Positions 7,744 to 13,978 of a DNA stretch of 17,290 nt are shown here, piece after piece (within the stretch, counting starts at the first letter, position 1; every line of letters begins with the position of its first letter). The notes under the pieces are model-generated. The model did no database searches, was not told the origin of the DNA, and saw nothing but the letters and a program-made list of their open reading frames with translations. Both the position numbers and the translations under genes were made by a program. Where the stretch lies: contig DASXSB010000004.1 in assembly GCA_036506275.1 (NCBI GenBank), positions 1-17,290 on the forward strand, in the 5' to 3' direction. The DNA comes from DASXSB01 sp036506275 (GTDB lineage: Bacteria > Methylomirabilota > Methylomirabilia > Rokubacteriales > CSP1-6).

Positions 7744-8819
7744 CGGCGGAGGCGTTTTCGCGGGCGGCGACGACGTCGCCGGATGTCGCGACAGCGTCGA
7801 CGGCCTCGCCGCGGCAGCGTCTTCTCGTCACGCTCGCCGCTCTTGTCGTCGTGCTGGCGGCGGTGGCGGCATGTGCGGTGTTTCTCGGCAGCGCCGGCAT
7901 CGCCCCCGCCGCCGTGGTGCGCGTGCTCAGTGGCCGCGCGGAGCCGGACTCCGTGGAGCGCGTGGTGACGCTCGCCCTCCGGCTGCCCCGCATCGCGGCC
8001 GCCGCTCTCGCCGGTGGTGCGCTCGCCGTGGCCGGCGCCGCCTTTCAAGGCCTCACGCGGAACCCGCTCGCGGAGCCGGCGGTGCTCGGCGTCTCCGCGG
8101 GCGCCGCCTTCGGCGTGGTGACCGCGCAAGTGTTCGGGCTCGGGGTCACGCTCGTGGATGCGCTCGGTCTCACCGCCTGTGCCTTCGTGGGGGCGCTGGG
8201 GGCGGCGGGCGCCGTGTACCTGATCGCGTCCGCGGGCGCGGGGCTGTCGGTGCAGACGCTGCTTCTCGCGGGCGTGATCGTGGGCGTCTTCTTCTCGTCC
8301 GCGATCACCGTTCTCATCTCGATCGTGGACATCAATCGCCTCGGTGGTGTCATCCACTGGCTCCTCGGCAACCTGGCGCCCATCCCGCCCGCGCCGCTCC
8401 TGCTCTTCGCCGCCCTCACCGGGCTCGGGTTCTGGCTCGTGGTCGGGCAGGCGCGCGAGCTGAACCTGCTCGCCCTCGGTGAGGAGCCGGCGCGGCAGCT
8501 CGGCGTGAACGCCGAGCGTCTGAAGCGCCGCATCTTCGTGGGCGCCGCGCTCCTCACCGCCACCGTGGTCGCCTTCGCGGGGCCGATCGGGTTCGTCGGT
8601 CTCGTCGTCCCCCACGTCCTGCGCGGGCTCCTCGGCCAGGACAATCGCCTCCTGGTGCCGACGTCGCTGGTGGGCGGCGCCATCTTCCTGCTCGTCGCGG
8701 ACACGGTCGCGCGCAACGTGGTGGCGCCGGCGGAAGTGTCGGTGGGCGTCATCACCTCGTTCTGCGGGGCGCCCTTTTTCATCTATATCCTCCGCACGCG
8801 GGCGCGGACGGCGCCGTGA
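7740..8819 (+). CDS. btuC: cobalamin ABC transporter permease (FecCD/BtuC family)
   Basis: The 359-residue polytopic inner-membrane protein has about ten hydrophobic segments. The family block NPLAEPAVLGVSAGA is at residues 108-122 and PIGFVGLVVPHVLR at 282-295; the latter leads to the helix that contacts the ATPase. A Ser/Thr/Ala-rich cytoplasmic tail of about 30 residues precedes the first membrane segment. The frame is open back to 7599, but that part overlaps btuF and has no membrane-protein character. GTG at 7740, overlapping the btuF stop as GTGA, is preferred. It should work with the binding protein before it and the ATPase after it. Confidence 0.9.
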   Translation: MTAEAFSRAATTSPDVATASTASPRQRLLVTLAALVVVLAAVAACAVFLGSAGIAPAAVVRVLSGRAEPDSVERVVTLALRLPRIAAAALAGGALAVAGAAFQGLTRNPLAEPAVLGVSAGAAFGVVTAQVFGLGVTLVDALGLTACAFVGALGAAGAVYLIASAGAGLSVQTLLLAGVIVGVFFSSAITVLISIVDINRLGGVIHWLLGNLAPIPPAPLLLFAALTGLGFWLVVGQARELNLLALGEEPARQLGVNAERLKRRIFVGAALLTATVVAFAGPIGFVGLVVPHVLRGLLGQDNRLLVPTSLVGGAIFLLVADTVARNVVAPAEVSVGVITSFCGAPFFIYILRTRARTAP

Positions 8820-9622
8820 ACCTGCTCGATCTCCACGACGTCGAGTTCGCGTATCCGGCCGCGTCACGGCGCCCGCGGCCCTTCCGCCTCGCCGCCGTCT
8901 CGTTCGGGGTCGTCGCCGGCGAGATCCTCGGCGTGATCGGGCCCAACAGCGCGGGGAAGACCACGCTCATCCGCCTGCTCACGGGCGTCGTCCGCCCCAC
9001 GCGCGGCGAGGTCAGGCTCGCGGGCCGCGCGCTCTCGGCCGTGAGCACGTGGGAGCTGGCGCGAACGGTGGCGGTGGTCCCACAGGAGATGCCGTCGGCG
9101 TTTCCGTTCACGGTAGAGCAGCTCGTCCTCATGGGACGCTACCCGCACGCCCCGGATCGCTACTTCGAGACCGTCGAGGATCGCGCGGTGGCGGAGGAAG
9201 CAATGGTCGCGACCGGCGTGCGCGAGCTGGCGCAGGCGCCGCTCGCGAGCCTGAGCGGGGGCGAGCGACAGCGCGCGATGCTCGCCCGCGCGCTCGCCCA
9301 GCGACCGCGCCTGCTCGTCCTCGACGAGCCCACCGCGCATCTCGACCTGCGCTACCAGGTGGAGTGCGCGACGCTGCTGCGTACGCTCAACCGCGAGCAC
9401 GGCATGAGCATCCTGCTCGTCTCCCACGACCTGAACCTCGCCGCCGAGCTCTCCCACCGGCTCCTTCTCATGAGCGAGGGCCGAGTCGTCCGGCTCGGCG
9501 CCCCCGAGGACGTCCTCGAAGAAGCGACGTTGGAGGCGGTGTACGGCTGTCGGGTCACCGTCGCCAAGAACCAGGCGGGCGATCGTGTGCACGTCGAGAT
9601 CGCCTGGCCGGAGAGGAGGTGA
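8816..9622 (+). CDS. btuD: cobalamin ABC transporter ATP-binding protein
   Basis: The 268-residue ATPase powers the importer from the cytoplasmic side. All ABC motifs are present: Walker A GPNSAGKTT (42-50), Q-loop Gln90, signature LSGGE (146-150), Walker B LLVLDEP (166-172) and switch His204 (VSHD). The sequence is of the FepC/BtuD class. The GTG start at 8816 overlaps the btuC stop as GTGA. It is the last gene of cassette 1, and the second riboswitch begins only 24 nt after its stop. Metal-siderophore import is possible for the family but unlikely in this context. Confidence 0.91.
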   Translation: MNLLDLHDVEFAYPAASRRPRPFRLAAVSFGVVAGEILGVIGPNSAGKTTLIRLLTGVVRPTRGEVRLAGRALSAVSTWELARTVAVVPQEMPSAFPFTVEQLVLMGRYPHAPDRYFETVEDRAVAEEAMVATGVRELAQAPLASLSGGERQRAMLARALAQRPRLLVLDEPTAHLDLRYQVECATLLRTLNREHGMSILLVSHDLNLAAELSHRLLLMSEGRVVRLGAPEDVLEEATLEAVYGCRVTVAKNQAGDRVHVEIAWPERR

Positions 9623-9646
9623 ACGGAGGGCCGTCCGTCGTTGCCG

Positions 9647-9832
9647 CGTTCCGGAAGAAGGGAAGCCGGTGAGGCTCGGTAGGGAGCCGAGGCCGGCACG
9701 GTCGCGCCACTGTGAGTGGGGAGCGTCCGTCCCATCCCGCGCCCACGTGCGCGGGAGCCACTGTCCGCCCGAGGCGGACGGGAAGGTGGGACGCGCGTGG
9801 TGATCCACGAGTCAGGAGACCTGTCCGGAACG
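9647..9832 (+). promoter_or_regulatory. cobalamin riboswitch 2 (upstream of btuB)
   Basis: This second B12 aptamer is closed by a perfect 8-bp P1: CGTTCCGG (9647-9654) with CCGGAACG (9825-9832). P5 is GCCGG (9665-9669) with CCGGC (9693-9697), followed by GCCACTGTGAG (9706-9716). The B12 box GTCAGGAGACCTG is at 9811-9823. Two peripheral 7-bp hairpins are clear: CCCGCGC/GCGCGGG (9736-9755) and GTCCGCC/GGCGGAC (9763-9779). Loop L5, normally short and conserved, carries an extra hairpin here (see findings). It sits 36 nt upstream of btuB and should repress the receptor cassette when cobamide is plentiful. Confidence 0.92.
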
Positions 9833-9840
9833 CCCGTCGT

Positions 9841-9864
9841 CACCCTTTCGCGCAAGAAGGAGTG
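9841..9864 (+). promoter_or_regulatory. Shine-Dalgarno-masking hairpin, likely expression platform of riboswitch 2
   Basis: CACCCTT (9841-9847) can pair with AAGGAGTG (9857-9864) with one bulged A, so that the btuB ribosome-binding site AAGGAG lies in the stem. The site is otherwise ideal, with 6 nt to GTG at 9869. There is no run of T, so translational rather than transcriptional control fits best. The pairing was read by eye and not computed. Confidence 0.55.
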
Positions 9865-9868
9865 AGCC

Positions 9869-11740
9869 GTGACACGTCGAATGCTCGTGATGGCAATGAT
9901 GCTGGTGGCGGGAGTGGTGGGGATGGTGCGGGCCGCGGACGAGCCCGCGAAGGTGATGGACCCCTTGCTGGTGACGGCGACGATGTCGGAGACGCCGGCG
10001 TCGCGGCTGGGGGCATCGGTGACCGTCGTCACCGAGGACGAGATCCGCACCTACAATTACGACCGCGTCGAGGAAGCCCTCCGGTACGTGCCCGGGGTCG
10101 ACGTCCAGCGCTCGGGCAGTCTCGGGAAAACCACGAGCATCCGCATCCGGGGCTCGGCCGCCAACCAGGTGCAGGTCCTCGTCGACGGCATGCGCGTGAA
10201 GAGTCCCACCCTGGGCGAGACGGACCTTTCCGACCTCACCCTCGACGCCATCGACCGCATCGAGATCGTGCGCGGGCCCCAGGCGGCGCTCCACGGCGCC
10301 GACGCCATCGGAGGCGTGGTGAACATCATCACCAAGAAGGGCCAAGGACCGATCCACGGAGCCCTGTGGCTGGAGGGCGGCAGCTACGGGACGTTCCGCG
10401 AGCAGCTCAACGTGCAGGGCTCGTACGGGGGCTTCAACTTCAACCTGTCGGGCTCGCGCTGGGACACCGATGGCCGGTTCCCGAACGACGCCGGCGATCA
10501 GACGTCGTTCGGCGGGCGCGTCGGGTACGACTTTCCGTGGAAGGGCGAGCTCTCCGTGACGGGCCGCTACTCGAAGCTGAACCTCCAGCTTCCGATCTTC
10601 TCCACCGTACCCACCGTGTTCGATCCCAATGCGCGCAGCCAGAGCGAGACGTACCTCTTCAACATCGTCTACAAGCAACCCGTCTTGCCGTGGTGGGACG
10701 TGCAGGCGCGTTACGGCCAGTGGTACAACAATTCCGGTTTCCAGGACGTCCCGCCCCCCGGCGCCTTCACGACCATCTCGCAGATCGACACGCGCCGCCA
10801 GGAAGCGGAGCTGCTCAACACCTTCCGCCTCGGCAACTGGGACACGCTCACGATCGGCGCGGAATATCGGAGCGAGTTCGGGCACAACACGACCCTGGGC
10901 TCGTTTCCCACGCGCTTCTCGAAGGAGCTGAACACGGTGTCCGTCTTCGGTCACAACGAGCTGCGGCTCTTCGACCGCGTCTTCGTGGGCGGCGGCATCC
11001 GCTACGAAGACAACGACACGTTCGGCACCGCCGTCACGCCGCAGGCGTCGATCGCGGTGGTCATCAAGGAGACGGGCACTCGCCTCCGCGGCACGTGGGG
11101 CAAGGGATTCCGGGCGCCGACGATCAACGACCTCTTCTTCCCGGGCTTCGGCAACGCGGACCTCAAGCCGGAGCACAGCGAGAGCTACGACGTCGGGTTC
11201 GACCAGAGCTTCTGGCAGAAGCGCATCCGCACCGGCTTCACGTGGTTCCACAACGAGTTCAAGAACCTGATCCAGATCATTCCCGACGCCTTTGGCAACT
11301 TCCTGCCCTTCAACGTGGGACGTGCGCGGACGGAGGGAGTGGAGGCGTATCTGGAGGCCGATCCGCTCGACTGGCTCGGGTTCTTCATCAACTACACGTA
11401 CACGTTCACGCAGGACCTCGACACGCGTCTCGATCTCCGGCGCATCCCCCGGCACCGTTGGTCGACAGGGATCACGGTCACGCCGTGGGACCGTCTGACG
11501 CTCTTCGCCCAGGCCAACGTGGTGTCGAGCCAATTCGAGTCTTCGTTCGCAGGCCGCAATCCGGGCTACCATCGCATCGACACGGGAGGGACGCTGCGGC
11601 TCCTCGGGCAGCCCGGACGAACACGCCTGGAGCTGACGCTCCGGATCGAGAACGTCACCAAGGAGGAGTACGAGGAGGTCTTGGGCTTTCCCGCGCTCGG
11701 ATTAAACGCTATGGTGGGGCTTCGCGCCTTTTACCGGTAA
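9869..11740 (+). CDS. btuB: TonB-dependent outer-membrane corrinoid receptor
   Basis: The 623-residue outer-membrane transporter has a signal peptide (about residues 1-23, ending RAADE) and a TonB-box-like DPLLVTATMS (31-40). The plug domain (about 45-160) contains YVPGVDVQRSG, RIRGSAANQVQVLVDG and IEIVRGPQAALHGADAIGG. The remainder is a beta-barrel with many alternating aromatic strands, ending AFYR. Length matches BtuB (about 600). The GTG start has AAGAAGGAG 6 nt upstream. The B12 riboswitch directly before it argues strongly for a cobamide ligand. It leads cassette 2 and is followed by cbiZ and a TonB-like gene. Confidence 0.93.
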   Translation: MTRRMLVMAMMLVAGVVGMVRAADEPAKVMDPLLVTATMSETPASRLGASVTVVTEDEIRTYNYDRVEEALRYVPGVDVQRSGSLGKTTSIRIRGSAANQVQVLVDGMRVKSPTLGETDLSDLTLDAIDRIEIVRGPQAALHGADAIGGVVNIITKKGQGPIHGALWLEGGSYGTFREQLNVQGSYGGFNFNLSGSRWDTDGRFPNDAGDQTSFGGRVGYDFPWKGELSVTGRYSKLNLQLPIFSTVPTVFDPNARSQSETYLFNIVYKQPVLPWWDVQARYGQWYNNSGFQDVPPPGAFTTISQIDTRRQEAELLNTFRLGNWDTLTIGAEYRSEFGHNTTLGSFPTRFSKELNTVSVFGHNELRLFDRVFVGGGIRYEDNDTFGTAVTPQASIAVVIKETGTRLRGTWGKGFRAPTINDLFFPGFGNADLKPEHSESYDVGFDQSFWQKRIRTGFTWFHNEFKNLIQIIPDAFGNFLPFNVGRARTEGVEAYLEADPLDWLGFFINYTYTFTQDLDTRLDLRRIPRHRWSTGITVTPWDRLTLFAQANVVSSQFESSFAGRNPGYHRIDTGGTLRLLGQPGRTRLELTLRIENVTKEEYEEVLGFPALGLNAMVGLRAFYR

Positions 11741-11783
11741 GGGGGTCGTCACGGCGACACGGATCCAGGGGATCGAGCTGGCG

Positions 11784-12413
11784 GTGGATCACGACGCCGT
11801 CGTCTTGCGCGCCCGAGACGCGCTCACGGTGGTGTCCTCGGCCATCGTGGGGGGCGGTCTCGGCCGCGCCCGCGGCATCATCAACATCCACGTGGGCGGC
11901 GGCTTCCAGTGCGAGCAGGCGGAAGCGACGATTCAAGCGATGGCGCGCGGTCGCGGGATCCCGTCGCCGTACGTGGGGCTTCTCACCGCGGCCCGCACGG
12001 AAGCGGCGGAGATCCGCGAAGAGGAGGACCACGGCGTCACCGCGCTCGCAGTGGTGACGGTCGGCCTCAGCAATCCCATCACGGCCGGCCTCACGCCTTT
12101 CGGCCCGGCGCCGATCTCGACGATCAACACCATCGTCATCATCGACGCCATGCCGGAGCCGGCGGCGCTGATCAACGCGATCACGACCATCGACGAGGTG
12201 AAGACGTCGGTGCTGCTCGCCGCCGGCGTGAAAGGCCCCGACGGGCGCCTGGCGACGGGGACGTCGACGGACGCGATCGCGATCGGCGCCACCGGTCGCG
12301 GTCGGCGCTGTCGCTTCGGAGGGCCGGTGAGCGAGCTGGGCTCGGTGGTGGCGCGGGCGACGCGCGGGGCGCTGGAGGCGGGTGTGGCGCGCTGGATGAA
12401 AGAGCGGCGGTGA
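11784..12413 (+). CDS. cbiZ: adenosylcobinamide amidohydrolase
   Basis: The product (209 residues from this start) is a CbiZ-family enzyme that cleaves the aminopropanol side chain from adenosylcobinamide, and in some bacteria from pseudo-B12, to give adenosylcobyric acid. Family blocks seen are TVVSSAIVGGG (residues 15-25), TVGLSNPITAG, the TINTIVIIDAMPEPAALINA region and GTSTDAIAIGATG near the C terminus. The true start is unclear. GTG 11784 is the only standard start codon after the in-frame TAA at 11703, yet the codons before it (from about 11748) read like a continuous protein, VVTATRIQGIELA, behind a GGGGG run. A rare start codon cannot be excluded. The stop overlaps the next start as GTGA. 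Its product feeds CbiB, encoded three genes downstream. Confidence 0.88.
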   Translation: MDHDAVVLRARDALTVVSSAIVGGGLGRARGIINIHVGGGFQCEQAEATIQAMARGRGIPSPYVGLLTAARTEAAEIREEEDHGVTALAVVTVGLSNPITAGLTPFGPAPISTINTIVIIDAMPEPAALINAITTIDEVKTSVLLAAGVKGPDGRLATGTSTDAIAIGATGRGRRCRFGGPVSELGSVVARATRGALEAGVARWMKERR

Positions 12414-13417
12414 ACCGCGCGCGGCTGACGGCAACCATGGCGGGATCGATGGTGACGCACGCCGCCCTCCTCCTGGTGGTGGCGCTGGCGCTCCCGCGCT
12501 CGTCGGTCTTGCCACCGTTGACGGTCGAGCTTGCCGCGGGCACGCCTCCGCGCGCGGAGGAGGCGGTGGCGGCGGCGCCGCGACCACCGGCTGTCGTAAC
12601 GACCACGCGTTCCGGCGGGCAGCGGGTGGCGGCGCCCTCGAGCGTCGCCGGGTCACGCTCGCGCAAGGACGCCGGCGCGGCGCCGCCGGTGCTCACGGAT
12701 CCGCCGCGCGTGCCGGTGGCCGCGCGTGTCCTGGAGCCGGCGCCACCCGCACCGACACCGCCCGCTCCCGCTCCCCTCACTCCTCCCAGCGCGACGCCGA
12801 CCGCACCGGTGCCGCCGCCTCCGGCGTCGCCGCCCGTCCCCGCCGCAACGGCGCCCGCCGTTGCTCCGGCACCACCGCCTGTTCAGGCAACGCCGCCGGC
12901 GCCGGCCGACGTCCCCGCGCGCGGCGGCGCTACCGTCGCGATCGCGGTCGCGCCTGGCGACGGGGGACCGGCCACCGGCGCCAGCGCGCGGCCGGGCGAC
13001 ACGGGCGCGCTGAGCGGATCTGGCGGCGCGGGTCGCGACTCCGGTCCGACGCGCGGCGGAAGCGGTGGGCAGGGTCTCTCCGCGGTGCTCACGCCGGGCG
13101 ACGGCGCCGGGCCCGCCGGCGACGGCGGTCGCGAGTACGCAGGGTACCTGGCGCTCGTCCGGAGCAAGATCCAGCAGACGCTCCAGTACCCGCCGGTGGC
13201 GCGACGACGCAACCTCACCGGCACCGTGCAGGTCGAGATCGTCGTCGAGCCGAGTGGCGCCATCGAGCGGGCGTCGATCGTGAGCAGCTCCGCTCATCCC
13301 GTGCTCGACGAGGCGGTGCTGACGACCGTGCGCAATCTCCCGCCCATCCCGTTCCCGCCGTCGCTGCGACCCCGCGCGCTGCGCGCCCGCCTCCCGATCG
13401 TCTTCGAACTGCAGTAA
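12410..13417 (+). CDS. tonB: TonB-family energy-transducing protein
   Basis: The 335-residue protein has the three-part TonB layout. There is one N-terminal membrane segment (about residues 12-28), a long Pro/Ala-rich periplasm-spanning middle (about 50-185), then a Gly-rich linker and a C-terminal TonB domain (about 243-335). That domain holds the YPP motif (260-262), GTVQVEIVVEPSG and a closing beta segment LPIVFELQ. It should pass energy from the proton-motive force to the receptor encoded two genes upstream. No exbB or exbD lies nearby. GTG at 12410 overlaps the cbiZ stop as GTGA; the frame runs open back to 11909, but that part is the shadow of cbiZ. The Pro-rich stretch is strongly biased in composition. 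Confidence 0.87.
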   Translation: MNRARLTATMAGSMVTHAALLLVVALALPRSSVLPPLTVELAAGTPPRAEEAVAAAPRPPAVVTTTRSGGQRVAAPSSVAGSRSRKDAGAAPPVLTDPPRVPVAARVLEPAPPAPTPPAPAPLTPPSATPTAPVPPPPASPPVPAATAPAVAPAPPPVQATPPAPADVPARGGATVAIAVAPGDGGPATGASARPGDTGALSGSGGAGRDSGPTRGGSGGQGLSAVLTPGDGAGPAGDGGREYAGYLALVRSKIQQTLQYPPVARRRNLTGTVQVEIVVEPSGAIERASIVSSSAHPVLDEAVLTTVRNLPPIPFPPSLRPRALRARLPIVFELQ

Positions 13418-13432
13418 GCTCCGCGGCAGCGC

Positions 13433-13438
13433 GGGAGG
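13433..13438 (+). promoter_or_regulatory. Shine-Dalgarno of the uncharacterised cassette gene
   Basis: GGGAGG lies 5 nt upstream of the ATG at 13444 and supports both that start and the reality of this small gene. It is one of few genes in cassette 2 with its own clear site rather than a stop/start overlap. Confidence 0.6.
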
Positions 13439-13443
13439 CTGCC

Positions 13444-13944
13444 ATGGTGGTGCGCGAGCCCGACGGAAGTTCGACGGAATACCACGAGGTGCCGGTGGCG
13501 GGCGACGTCGTCGAGCGATTGCTCACGGAGCTCTTCACCGCCCACTGGGCCGCGCTCACGGTGGGGCCCATCATCGAAGGTGCCGCCTACGAGATCCGTT
13601 TCTCGCACGCGCCGAAGGTCACGATGCTCGACGGCTACCTCACGGTGGACACCGGTCCCTGGCACTTCCATCTCTGCGTGAACGATCATCGCGGCGCCCC
13701 CACGGACGAGCTGGCGCAGCGCCGGCGGGTGGCGCGCGCGGCCTTCTACGTCACGCACGGGAGCGGCTGCGTTCCCGGCACCTGGGGCCTGCGTCTGTGG
13801 AACGGCGCCATGGAGCAGATGATCACGGTGCTCTTTCCGAATCCGTATCTCGACGACGACCTGCGTCCGCTCCAGCCTCCCCGCTGGGAGCGGGCTGCGC
13901 TCTGGGAAGAGTGCCGGCGCCGCTACGCCGCTCTCACGTCGTGA
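13444..13944 (+). CDS. conserved-looking protein of unknown function in the B12 cassette
   Basis: I do not recognise a named function for this 166-residue soluble-looking protein. It has no signal peptide or membrane segment. A compact centre reads like a folded domain: HWAALTVGPIIEGAAYEIR (34-52), MLDGYLTVDTGPWHFHLC (61-78), then GTWGLRLWNGAMEQMITVLFPNP (112-134, split by eye into two strands). His74, His76 and Cys78 form an HxHxC cluster, with His82, His105 and Cys109 nearby, so a metal or corrinoid-cobalt site is conceivable (inference). A Trp/Arg-rich C-terminal helix follows. It starts 26 nt after tonB and ends 34 nt before cobQ on the same strand, so it is probably cotranscribed and riboswitch-controlled. 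Its layout loosely recalls a conserved hypothetical family, but I cannot name it. Confidence 0.8.
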   Translation: MVVREPDGSSTEYHEVPVAGDVVERLLTELFTAHWAALTVGPIIEGAAYEIRFSHAPKVTMLDGYLTVDTGPWHFHLCVNDHRGAPTDELAQRRRVARAAFYVTHGSGCVPGTWGLRLWNGAMEQMITVLFPNPYLDDDLRPLQPPRWERAALWEECRRRYAALTS

Positions 13945-13978
13945 TCGCGCGCGAAGGCGCGGCCGCGAGGCGGGGGCG

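Noticed and set aside
9623..9638. Hairpin ACGGA/TCCGT just after btuD as a terminator
   Set aside because: The stem has only 5 bp and no T-tract follows, so read-through from cassette 1 into riboswitch 2 cannot be excluded on this basis.
9712..12057. 781-codon plus-strand frame spanning riboswitch 2, btuB and the start of cbiZ
   Set aside because: It crosses a structured RNA element and two well-supported genes in another frame, and the translation is low-complexity Arg/Gly/Pro-rich.
12540..13130. Pro/Ala/Gly-rich repeat region as a DNA repeat or mobile element
   Set aside because: It is the coding sequence of the TonB spacer and linker; no direct DNA repeat unit or flanking target duplication is visible.
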